Shown here piece by piece: positions 26,414 to 34,500 of a stretch of 64,000 bases of DNA. The notes under the pieces are model-generated. The model was given only the letters and a program-made list of their open reading frames with translations. It was not told where the DNA came from and made no database searches. The translations under genes were made by a program, and so were the position numbers. The DNA comes from Blautia glucerasea (GTDB lineage: Bacteria > Bacillota > Clostridia > Lachnospirales > Lachnospiraceae), in assembly GCF_020537505.1 (NCBI RefSeq), contig NZ_JAJBMO010000004.1, positions 62,001-126,000 on the forward strand. The letters run 5' to 3'. Position 1 is the stretch's first letter; the number at the start of each line of letters is the position of its first letter.

Positions 26414-28351
26414 TTAGTAGAAGCACACGATCGGCACATTAGTATCAATAATACTGTACAGGGTTGCTGCCGCATCCAGAGGCATATTGATACATCCGTG
26501 AGAGCCTGCATAGGTGTAACGGTCTCCGCCGAAGTAATCCTGCCAGGTGGCATCATGGAAACCGATTCCGCCGTTAAATGGCATCCAGTAGGTAACTGGT
26601 GTCTCGTACTCATAAGTGCCGTCTGGCTTTTTCTCACCGCGGAGCACATCCGGGCTCTTCTTATAATATAAGGTGAAAATACCAGGCGGTGTGGCTCTGT
26701 CATCATAGCGGATATCTCCGGAAACAATATCGGAATCGAAGATAATGCTGCCGCTCTGATAATAGTACATGTGCTGGTCGGTCATATCTACCTCAATATA
26801 AGTGCTTCCAATGTCATTATAACCGTAAGCATTAGCTCTCATGGAATAGATCGGCTCACGGGTGGTCTGCGTACCGGTACGGATCTCATCGGTAAGCTGG
26901 GCTACCTCAGATTCCTGATCAATCTTCCATCCATATGCGGAACCATACACAGAAACCGTACGCCCGCTTGTGGTATTAAAGGAACGGGTGGTTCCTACAG
27001 TATCATGCTCACTTGCAAGCTGTGCCACATAATCTCTGATGTGCTGGGTAAAGGATGCATCATCCTGAACCAACTGTCCCTTGTCGTCAAACTGCAGCCA
27101 GTCCTTAAGGGTATTGCCATCAAGGGTTACAGTCTGATCTCCAAAGGTATAGGTAATGCTTGCCTTGGTATAATTGTTATAGGCATCCTTGGTAGCCTGA
27201 AGGGTGGGATCATCACTGGTCACAGCTGCCACTGCGTATACATCCGGCGTACTTCCAAGATCAATAGAAGTCTGACTTCCGGAAATCGCAGCATCCAGTG
27301 CCTTGTACGCTTCCTTCACCTTCAGCTTGCTTCCCTCTGTCTCAGGAACAATGGTAAATTCACTTCCATCCAGTGCCACATAAGCGTTCTCCGGCTCCAC
27401 CTGGTTCTCAGCCTGTGCGCAGCTCAGTGCCTTCACCTCACTTTGAAGAAGGCTCTTGTCAAAAGTCACATTCTCCTGCGTAGTGTAGCTTCTTGTCTCC
27501 ATAAAGCCGCATACCCATTTATAGGGCTTCTGCTGCTTCAGAAGGTTCAGCACCTCTCCGTCAGACATGTATCGGTAATTGATCTGGCTTCCGCTGATGG
27601 TCTGGGTCTCCTGATTTCTGGCAGCCACCTCAATGGAGTAATCCTCAACACTGCTTGCAATCAGCTGCTCCACCTCGTATGCCGTCTTGTTGGAGCAATT
27701 GATTCCATTAATATAGGTGCCCTCAAAGAACTTATCCGAATAATAGTAGCTCACCGCTCCATAGGCACATCCTGCTGTCACAGCCAGAATGGCTGCTACA
27801 ATTCCAGTAACCTTAAGTCCTTTATGCTTCTTCTTGGGAATGGGGGTTATCTTCTCATCCAGTTCTTCCTCGGAAATAGGAACGTAAGAAATCTTCGTAG
27901 GGCGTGCAGATTTATTTGCCCTGCGCGCGCTTCTATTCTGATGTGAGTGTGGCGGGATCAATTCAACCTGAAATTCTTTATCGGAAGCACTTTCTTCCCC
28001 GGCCTTTTCTGCTTCTTTCTCCGCGTTCTCATACTCTCCGGCCTCTTCTTCCGCCTCATCCTGGGAATTCTCGTCAGGCTCTTCCTCGTAGCCATCCTGG
28101 GCGTATTCCTCTTCCTCTGGATATTCTTCTCCGGAGTCCTCCGCTATCTCTTCCCCATCGGACGCCTCCTCATCCTCCCAGGAATCAAAGCTGTCATCCC
28201 CGTCTTCTGACTGGTCTGCATCATCTTCATCATAAAAGTCTCCGTCATGAAATTCCTCATCCGGATCCGCTTCCAGATCAGCCATAGCTGCGTCTATTTT
28301 ATCTTCAAAATCCCCTGGACTTCCCTGAGTATGCTTGTTGTCCTTACTCAT
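26414..28351 (-). CDS. L,D-transpeptidase (YkuD) with acidic N-terminal tail
   Basis: 645 residues. Residues 1-125 are an extremely acidic low-complexity tail on the cytosolic side. A basic stretch (KKKHKGLK) leads into one membrane helix at 181-202, then two PG-binding-4-type domains, then the YkuD domain with SHGC (617-620, Cys620 catalytic) and the preceding GIGFHDATW His. It should form 3-3 crosslinks in peptidoglycan. The anchored N-terminus and PG-binding-4 repeats are usual in Firmicutes; the 125-residue acidic tail is longer than I would expect. A hairpin lies in its 5' region. Confidence 0.9.
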   Translation of the reverse strand: MSKDNKHTQGSPGDFEDKIDAAMADLEADPDEEFHDGDFYDEDDADQSEDGDDSFDSWEDEEASDGEEIAEDSGEEYPEEEEYAQDGYEEEPDENSQDEAEEEAGEYENAEKEAEKAGEESASDKEFQVELIPPHSHQNRSARRANKSARPTKISYVPISEEELDEKITPIPKKKHKGLKVTGIVAAILAVTAGCAYGAVSYYYSDKFFEGTYINGINCSNKTAYEVEQLIASSVEDYSIEVAARNQETQTISGSQINYRYMSDGEVLNLLKQQKPYKWVCGFMETRSYTTQENVTFDKSLLQSEVKALSCAQAENQVEPENAYVALDGSEFTIVPETEGSKLKVKEAYKALDAAISGSQTSIDLGSTPDVYAVAAVTSDDPTLQATKDAYNNYTKASITYTFGDQTVTLDGNTLKDWLQFDDKGQLVQDDASFTQHIRDYVAQLASEHDTVGTTRSFNTTSGRTVSVYGSAYGWKIDQESEVAQLTDEIRTGTQTTREPIYSMRANAYGYNDIGSTYIEVDMTDQHMYYYQSGSIIFDSDIVSGDIRYDDRATPPGIFTLYYKKSPDVLRGEKKPDGTYEYETPVTYWMPFNGGIGFHDATWQDYFGGDRYTYAGSHGCINMPLDAAATLYSIIDTNVPIVCFY

Positions 28352-28382
28352 GTATAAAATTCTCCTCTAAATAAAACACTGT

Positions 28383-28442
28383 TGCAACGAGGTTTTCCCT
28401 TCTGGATCCTGTAAAAAAGGCTCTAGGGCAAAACCTTGTTTC
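28383..28442 (-). promoter_or_regulatory. Long hairpin in the 5' region of the L,D-transpeptidase gene
   Basis: AACGAGGTTTT(CCC) pairs with (GGGC)AAAACCTTGTT across a loop of about 30 bases, just upstream of the start codon. No T tract follows toward the gene. It could be an attenuator or protein-binding leader. Confidence 0.4.
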
Positions 28443-28527
28443 ATTATAACATATATTTTCCATTTTGTATCTTAAAATGTATATTTCCTTCAAAAGAATC
28501 CCACTATGTAAAAAAAATAGCTTTTCA

Positions 28528-28580
28528 TAAAAAATGTGCCAGATAGAACAGAGATTTCAAATTCCATCTGACACACTTAT
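28528..28580 (-). terminator. Terminator after the MATE transporter
   Basis: On the minus strand GTGTCAGAT pairs with ATCTGGCAC and is followed by ATTTTTTATG. Confidence 0.75.
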
Positions 28581-28635
28581 TCTATTAAATTTGCCCTTTT
28601 GCCTTGTAATCCTTATTTTTCCTAACTTTCTGTTT

Positions 28636-29976
28636 TTACAGGCATAATTTCTTTTTCATATCCTTCATCACGTAGAAGTAAAGTACAATGAGTAGGACAG
28701 TTGCCACGATCCATGCAAAGGGACTTGCCATACATGCCATGGTGTAGCTCAGTTTCTTCGCTGCAACAACTGCCATCACAGCTCTTCCAACCAGCTCCGC
28801 TACACCAGAGAGCATTGGAAGCAATCCATATCCCATTCCCTGGAAGCCATTGCGGTAGCAGTTCACTACATAGAGCGGGATCATAAACACACCAATACAC
28901 TGAAGGTAGGTCTCCACCATTGGGATCACCACATCTGCATTGTCGGAGATAAACAGGTAAGAAAAATATTTTCCTACAAAAAACAGGATAAATCCCACAA
29001 CAACCGCATAAGTGCATCCGATCACATCCGCAGTGCGAAATCCCTGGCGCACACGGTCCAGCTTACGTGCTCCAATATTCTGGGCATTATATGTAGACAT
29101 TGCTGTTCCAATTGCCACAAAAGCCTGGGTAAAAATGTTCTCAATCTTAGAACCGGCTGTAAAAGCAGCTACTGCAGAAGAGCCCAGAATATTCAGGGAA
29201 CTCTGTACCATCATAGTTCCAATCGCCGTAATGGAATACTGAAGTCCCATAGGGATTCCTACACGGATCTGTTTCCCCGCAATACTCCGGTCAAAATACC
29301 AGTCCTCTCTCTTCATCTTAAGCTCCGGTACAGCCTTCCACATATAAACCAGGCAAAGCAGTCCTGACACTCCCTGGGAAATAACCGTCGCCCATGCAGC
29401 TCCCGGTGCTCCCCAGTGGAAAAAGATGATAAACACAAGATCCAGCACAATGTTAAGCCCCGCAGCCAGTATCAGGAAATAAAGGGGCGTCTTACTGTTT
29501 CCAAGAGCCCTTAGGATACTGGACACCAGATTGTAAAGCACCTGTGTAACAATACCTGCGCAAATGATCATAATATAGCCATATGCCCCGTCAAAAATGT
29601 CCTCCGGCGTATGCATAAAAACAAGCAGCCTATGCATTCCCAGCAGGCTCACTGCAGTCATAACTACCGCGATCACTGTGGAAAGGATTGCCGCATTTCC
29701 AACTGTTTTCCGCATTTCGTCCATTCTCCCAGCCCCAAACTTCTGGGAGGTAAGAACGGTAAACCCAGTGGTAAGCCCCATCAGAAACCCAATAATAAGG
29801 AACGTAATGGTGCCGGTGGCGCCAACTGCTGCCAGCCCCTTGGTTCCCACAAACTTGCCTACAATAACCGCATCTGCCATACTGTACAGCTGCTGGAACA
29901 CATTTCCCAGGAAAACGGGAATGATAAAATTCAGCAGCATTTTTATAGGCTTTCCCACAGTCATATCTGTCTGCAT
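28636..29976 (-). CDS. MATE family efflux transporter
   Basis: 446 residues, 12 predicted helices in two halves. It opens MQTDMTVGKPIKMLLNFIIP, with the VFQQLYSMADAVIVGKFVG motif of helix 1-2, typical of NorM/DinF-like MATE pumps. The start is moved to the ATG at 29976, which has GGAGG about ten bases upstream; the longer in-frame start at 30045 lacks a site. It exports cationic drugs or metabolites in exchange for Na+ or H+; substrate unknown. Confidence 0.92.
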   Translation of the reverse strand: MQTDMTVGKPIKMLLNFIIPVFLGNVFQQLYSMADAVIVGKFVGTKGLAAVGATGTITFLIIGFLMGLTTGFTVLTSQKFGAGRMDEMRKTVGNAAILSTVIAVVMTAVSLLGMHRLLVFMHTPEDIFDGAYGYIMIICAGIVTQVLYNLVSSILRALGNSKTPLYFLILAAGLNIVLDLVFIIFFHWGAPGAAWATVISQGVSGLLCLVYMWKAVPELKMKREDWYFDRSIAGKQIRVGIPMGLQYSITAIGTMMVQSSLNILGSSAVAAFTAGSKIENIFTQAFVAIGTAMSTYNAQNIGARKLDRVRQGFRTADVIGCTYAVVVGFILFFVGKYFSYLFISDNADVVIPMVETYLQCIGVFMIPLYVVNCYRNGFQGMGYGLLPMLSGVAELVGRAVMAVVAAKKLSYTMACMASPFAWIVATVLLIVLYFYVMKDMKKKLCL

Positions 29977-30163
29977 ATTCAGTTTTCCTCCATAAGAAAA
30001 ATATCGTTTAAAAGCGATTATAAGCGTTATTTTTTTTACTTTCAAGCCCCTATTTTCACAAATCTGTTGTTTTTTTCCAGATACAAAATAAGCCTGATCT
30101 GTCGCTTCTGCTTCTCACATAAATTTTCCTTTCATACTAATTGTTTTTCCTTCCTTCAACAGC

Positions 30164-30192
30164 TTGACAAAATCCATTTTCTGCCATACTAT
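30164..30192 (+). promoter_or_regulatory. Promoter of homoserine dehydrogenase
   Basis: TTGACA (30164-30169), 17 bases, TACTAT (30187-30192). The start codon is about 90 bases downstream, leaving an untranslated leader in which I see no known riboswitch. Confidence 0.75.
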
Positions 30193-30279
30193 AGAAACCA
30201 CACAATGAAGTGTTAATGTACGAAAGACATCTGTTTCTTTCCCGCTTACATTTACTACATATAAAGAAGGGAGTTCCCC

Positions 30280-31581
30280 ATGGAAGAAAAAGTAATAAAC
30301 GCAGCCCTGCTTGGGCTTGGAACAGTTGGAACCGGTGTTTACAGGGTTCTGAAAAGCCAGGAGGAAGAAATGACTGCCAAGATCGGCTGCAAGGTGAAGA
30401 TCCGCAAGATCCTTGTCCGCAATCTGGAAAAGGCAGCTGGTAAGGTAAAGGATTCTGCAATGCTGACAAATAACTGGGAGGACATTAAGTCGGATCCTTC
30501 TATCGACATTGTGATCGAGCTCATCGGAGGGATCGAGCCAGCCAGGACCTATATTCTGGATGCCCTTCATGCAGGCAAGCATGTGGTAACAGCAAACAAG
30601 GATCTGATCGCAGTCCACGGAAAAGAGCTTATGGACGCAGCAAAGGCCTCCCATGTGGATTTCCTTTTCGAAGCAGCTGTTGCAGGCGGAATCCCCATTA
30701 TCCGTCCTCTGAAGCAGTGTCTGGCGGGCAACCACATGAGCGAGGTTATGGGTATTGTAAACGGAACTACCAACTTTATCCTTACCAGGATGTCCCAGGA
30801 GAATATGGAGTTTCAGGATACTCTTGCCCTTGCCACAGAGCTTGGCTATGCAGAGGCAGATCCTACTGCTGATATTGACGGACTTGACGCCGGACGCAAG
30901 GTTGCCATTCTTGCCAGCGTTGCCTTTAATTCCAGAGTGGTATTTGATGATGTTTATATTGAAGGAATCACCAAGATCTCTGCCAAGGATATCCGCTATG
31001 CAAAAGAGATGGGCTGTGCCATCAAGCTTCTCGGTGTTGCACGCAATACAGAGTCTGGCGTGGAAGCTTACGTTTGCCCGATGCTGATTCCGAACGACCA
31101 CCCACTTGCAACTGTAAATGATTCTTACAATGCAGTCTTTGTTCACGGTGATGCGGTGGAGGATGCCATGTTCTTCGGAAGAGGTGCCGGTGAGCTTCCT
31201 ACTGCAAGTGCTGTAGTTGGAGATATTTTTGATATTGTCCGCAATATTGAGGCCGGCTGCTGCGGACGAATCGGTTGCACCTGTTACAAGTCACTTCCGG
31301 TGAAAAAAATGGAGAATACTTACAACCGCTATTTCCTTCGTCTCCATGTGGAGGACCGCTGCGGTGTGCTGGCTGAGATGACAGAGGTCTTCGCCAAATA
31401 TCACGTAAGCATTGCACAGATCATCCAGAAGGACAGCCAGAGCCAGGACGACCATCTGGCAGAGGTTGTTGTGATCACTTCCAAGGTCCGGGAGGGTGAT
31501 TTCAAGACAGCGGTACAGGAGCTTTCTAATAAGTCTTCTGTGAAGCGTATTTCCAAGACCATCCGAGTATACGGAAAATAA
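30280..31581 (+). CDS. hom: Homoserine dehydrogenase
   Basis: 433 residues. The Rossmann motif GLGTVGTGVY (12-21), ANKDL and the catalytic region GGIPIIRPL followed by NGTTNFIL mark the monofunctional enzyme, with the C-terminal ACT domain (about 350-433) for feedback control by threonine. It reduces aspartate semialdehyde to homoserine on the route to Thr and Met. The start follows AAGGGAG. No thr gene lies next to it, so this hom is not in a thr operon here. Confidence 0.96.
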   Translation: MEEKVINAALLGLGTVGTGVYRVLKSQEEEMTAKIGCKVKIRKILVRNLEKAAGKVKDSAMLTNNWEDIKSDPSIDIVIELIGGIEPARTYILDALHAGKHVVTANKDLIAVHGKELMDAAKASHVDFLFEAAVAGGIPIIRPLKQCLAGNHMSEVMGIVNGTTNFILTRMSQENMEFQDTLALATELGYAEADPTADIDGLDAGRKVAILASVAFNSRVVFDDVYIEGITKISAKDIRYAKEMGCAIKLLGVARNTESGVEAYVCPMLIPNDHPLATVNDSYNAVFVHGDAVEDAMFFGRGAGELPTASAVVGDIFDIVRNIEAGCCGRIGCTCYKSLPVKKMENTYNRYFLRLHVEDRCGVLAEMTEVFAKYHVSIAQIIQKDSQSQDDHLAEVVVITSKVREGDFKTAVQELSNKSSVKRISKTIRVYGK

Positions 31582-31616
31582 TATTACACTGTACAATTTT
31601 CCTGAACACACATTCT

Positions 31617-31645
31617 AAGGCACGATTCGTTCGTGCCTTTTGTTA
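31617..31645 (+). terminator. Terminator after hom
   Basis: AAGGCACGA-TTCG-TTCGTGCCTTTTGTT: a stem with a UUCG-type loop and a T-rich tail. Confidence 0.9.
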
Positions 31646-31827
31646 TTATGAACATGTCCGTTATTTCACAGCTGCCAGCCATATTCATAAACGCCCTTTC
31701 GCCCTACTTACTCATACAGGCTGGTCAGATCATATCAATGAATTCACATATTCATGCACAGTTGTTCTCTGTAACTTTCATAGTAAATACTGCTAAAAAT
31801 AGTTTCCAGAAAATCGAAAAATTGTGA

Positions 31828-31855
31828 TTGAAAAATTCCAGATTTTTGATACTAT
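31828..31855 (+). promoter_or_regulatory. Promoter of gpmI
   Basis: TTGAAA (31828-31833), 16 bases, TACTAT (31850-31855), with a ribosome site AAAGGAG just before the ATG at 31904. Confidence 0.7.
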
Positions 31856-31903
31856 ATATAAGGAACAACAAAAGGGAAATTTTATCATATAAAGGAGCAC
31901 ATT

Positions 31904-33445
31904 ATGAGCAAAAAACCAACGGTTTTAATGATTCTTGATGGATATGGCCTGAATGAGAGACATGACGCAAACGCTGTATACGAAGCGAACACACCTGTCA
32001 TGGACAAACTGATGGCTGAATATCCTTTTGTAAAAGGTAATGCAAGCGGACTGGCTGTAGGTCTTCCAGACGGCCAGATGGGTAACTCTGAGGTTGGTCA
32101 TATGAATATGGGCGCAGGCCGTATCGTATACCAGGAGCTTACCAGAATCACCAAAGAGATCCAGGATGGAGATTTCTTCCAGAATGAGGCACTTCTTGCA
32201 GCTATGAAGAATGCTAAAGAGAACGATTCCGCTGTCCACTTTATGGGACTTCTCTCTGACGGTGGTGTTCACAGCCACATTACACACCTCTTCGGTCTTC
32301 TTGAGATGGCCAAGAAAGAGGGACTTAAGAAGGTTTATGTACACTGCTTCCTGGATGGCCGTGACACTCCTCCGGCTTCCGGAAAGGGATATATCGAGCA
32401 GCTCCAGGCGAAGATGGATGAGCTTGGCGTAGGCGAGATCGGTGTTGTTTCCGGACGTTATTATGCAATGGACCGTGACAACCGCTGGGATCGTGTTGAG
32501 CTTGCTTACAACGCACTTACCAAGGGCGAGGGCGTTAAGGGAACAAACGCAGCTGAGGCTGTACAGGCTTCCTATGACGATGGCAAGACAGACGAGTTCG
32601 TTCTTCCTACTGTAATCGAGAAAGACGGCAAGCCAGTTGCTGTTGTTTCTGATAAGGACTCTGTTGTATTCTTCAACTTCCGTCCTGACCGTGCACGTGA
32701 GATCACAAGAGCATTCTGTGATGACGAGTTCACAGGCTTCGCAAGAGAGAAACGCCTTGCCCTTACCTATGTATGCTTCACAGACTACGATGACACCATC
32801 GGAAACAAACTGGTTGCATTCCACAAGGTTCAGCTTCACAATACCTTCGGCGAGTACCTTGCAGCTCACAACATGACTCAGGCACGTATCGCCGAAACTG
32901 AGAAATACGCTCATGTAACCTTCTTCTTTAACGGCGGCGTTGAGGAGCCAAACAAAGGCGAGGACAGAATCCTTGTAAAATCCCCGAAGGTTCCGACCTA
33001 TGACCTTCAGCCAGAGATGAGCGCTCCAGAGGTTTGCGAAAAGCTTGTTGCAGCCATCAAATCAGAGAAATACGACGTGATCATCATCAACTTCGCCAAC
33101 CCGGATATGGTTGGACATACAGGCGTTGAGGCAGCTGCCATCAAAGCTGTTGAAGCCGTTGACGAGTGCGTAGGAAAGGCTGTAGAGGCTCTGAAAGAGG
33201 TTGACGGACAGATGTTCATCTGTGCTGACCACGGTAACGCAGAGCAGCTTGTAGACTACGAAACAGGCGAGCCATACACTGCCCATACCACCAACCCGGT
33301 ACCGTTCATTCTGGTGAATGCCGATCCAAAATACACCCTTCGGGAGAACGGATGCCTGGCAGACATCATTCCAACCCTGATCCAGCTTATGGGCATGGAG
33401 CAGCCGGCTGAGATGACTGGTAAGTCACTGTTAGTTGAGAAATAA
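31904..33445 (+). CDS. gpmI: 2,3-bisphosphoglycerate-independent phosphoglycerate mutase
   Basis: 513 residues, full length. ILDGYG (metal Asp12), GNSEVGHMNMGAG with the phospho-Ser62, DGRDTPP, and the late metal motif CADHGNAE. It interconverts 3- and 2-phosphoglycerate in glycolysis, Mn-dependent. Codon choice is strongly biased to C-ending codons compared with neighbouring genes, as expected of a highly expressed glycolytic gene. It has its own promoter and terminator. Confidence 0.97.
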   Translation: MSKKPTVLMILDGYGLNERHDANAVYEANTPVMDKLMAEYPFVKGNASGLAVGLPDGQMGNSEVGHMNMGAGRIVYQELTRITKEIQDGDFFQNEALLAAMKNAKENDSAVHFMGLLSDGGVHSHITHLFGLLEMAKKEGLKKVYVHCFLDGRDTPPASGKGYIEQLQAKMDELGVGEIGVVSGRYYAMDRDNRWDRVELAYNALTKGEGVKGTNAAEAVQASYDDGKTDEFVLPTVIEKDGKPVAVVSDKDSVVFFNFRPDRAREITRAFCDDEFTGFAREKRLALTYVCFTDYDDTIGNKLVAFHKVQLHNTFGEYLAAHNMTQARIAETEKYAHVTFFFNGGVEEPNKGEDRILVKSPKVPTYDLQPEMSAPEVCEKLVAAIKSEKYDVIIINFANPDMVGHTGVEAAAIKAVEAVDECVGKAVEALKEVDGQMFICADHGNAEQLVDYETGEPYTAHTTNPVPFILVNADPKYTLRENGCLADIIPTLIQLMGMEQPAEMTGKSLLVEK

Positions 33446-33473
33446 AGAACAGTCTTAATTTCATAAAAGACAG

Positions 33474-33514
33474 AAGAACAGTCCCATCGACAACCGACAG
33501 GACTGTTCTTTTTA
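33474..33514. terminator. Terminator after gpmI
   Basis: AGAACAGTCC pairs with GGACTGTTCT, followed by TTTTTAT. The gene on the other side also ends here. Confidence 0.9.
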
Positions 33515-33538
33515 TATCTGTTGTTCACAGCTCCTACT

Positions 33539-33952
33539 TCATTCATCATAATCATAGTCCACTGGTTTCACATAAATTACCCGGAATTTTTTTCTTTCTT
33601 CTGCAGTTGGCATTTTGGGAACTTCATAAAGTTTTGTAAGATATTCATACCACTGGGAATGCCAGCTTATCGCGATTCCAACATGATGCTTTCCCATCCA
33701 GTCTTCCTGCTTCTGGGCTTCTTTCAATCTTGCTTTGGCTGCTTCCAGCTCTCTTTCCGCCTGCAGATATGCATCGGTAGTCCTTACTGCGGCCACTTCT
33801 TTTTCATAATCTTTTGCCGCTTTTCCAGCTTTCTGCTCTGCTTCCCGCACATCTTTCTTATACTGTTTTTTAATTTTTTTTGACTCACGGTGTTTTTTTC
33901 CAACCGGACATCCATCCAGATTAAAAATAACAAACGCTTGCTGAAAATACAA
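33539..33952 (-). CDS. Small coiled-coil protein, uncertain start or frameshift
   Basis: Up to 137 residues. From about 18 on it is charged and helical (HRESKKIKKQYKKDVREAEQ, then AERELEAAKARLKEAQKQE), a likely coiled coil, ending in an aromatic-rich part (WYEYLTKLYEV) and DYDYDE. No family recognised. No start in this frame has a ribosome site, and an ATG in another frame joins the coding frame if a run of seven A were eight (near 33894). So the 5' end may be frameshifted or misread. The stop lies close to the gpmI terminator. Confidence 0.5.
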   Translation of the reverse strand: MYFQQAFVIFNLDGCPVGKKHRESKKIKKQYKKDVREAEQKAGKAAKDYEKEVAAVRTTDAYLQAERELEAAKARLKEAQKQEDWMGKHHVGIAISWHSQWYEYLTKLYEVPKMPTAEERKKFRVIYVKPVDYDYDE

Positions 33953-34147
33953 ATGCCAAGCGTGCCAGAAAAGAGGCTGCAGCGACTATCACCGAGCATC
34001 TTTCCGTAATGTAACGGCAGCTCAATCTCCCAAGAGATAAAATCATACATATATACGTATCAATCTTTGGTAAAACACGGTTTTACGGAAAAGATTTTGA
34101 ACATCATAATATTTTTATGTCTTGTTAGAGCATTTTGTTCTTATTGT

Positions 34148-34390
34148 TATTTTGTGGGTTGGTCGTTACCCCGTACGCGATTTCACAATTGGGATTACTC
34201 CAGCGAACCATTTCAGGCGCGTTCTTAGCGTAGATGAAATCCAGCGCTTACGAAGACTTAGGAGTGACGGCTCTCCGGAACTCCTTAGTCGCAGTTAGCG
34301 ATTAGTTCATCGTAGCGTTGCGCCGGTGAGTGAGTAATCCCCATTGTCCGAATGCGTCACTCTTCGACGAACTTTTCAACCCACAAAATA
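34148..34390. mobile_element. MITE-like 239-bp inverted repeat flanked by TA
   Basis: TTTTGTGGGTTG at 34150-34161 and its complement CAACCCACAAAA at 34377-34388 form 12-bp perfect terminal repeats, each bordered by TA. Inside, the two halves stay loosely complementary across the whole element, for example GGGATTACTC (34191-34200) with GAGTAATCCC (34332-34341). There is no ORF. This fits a non-autonomous miniature element that targets TA, as IS630/mariner elements do; an IS630 transposase relic lies 2.6 kb away. One copy only in the window, so activity cannot be judged. Confidence 0.6.
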
Positions 34391-34392
34391 GC

Positions 34393-34455
34393 AAAACACC
34401 GTCAGATGATACTCCCTGCTTTATTTGGGAATTTTCATCTGACGGTGTTTTTATT
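34393..34455. terminator. Strong bidirectional terminator
   Basis: AAAACACCGTCAGATGA pairs with TCATCTGACGGTGTTTTTATT across a loop. It ends the Na/Pi transporter transcript and abuts the MITE-like element. Confidence 0.9.
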
Positions 34456-34500
34456 GCGTATTATTTGCCGTTGGTGCGGTGAGGTTTGTTTGGCTCTAAG

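Larger units (their letters stand above)
31582..31903. other. Intergenic region: terminator plus gpmI promoter
   Basis: The terminator of hom lies at 31617-31645 and the gpmI promoter at 31828-31855. Nothing else convincing lies between them. Confidence 0.6.

Noticed and set aside
26771..27946. Plus-strand ORF of 391 codons
   Set aside because: Antisense to the L,D-transpeptidase; no recognisable domain.
30115..31146. Minus-strand ORF of 343 codons
   Set aside because: Antisense to hom, with low-complexity Cys/His-rich content and no start signal.
31925..32914. Minus-strand ORF of 329 codons
   Set aside because: Antisense to gpmI; the long open frame results from that gene's strong codon bias.
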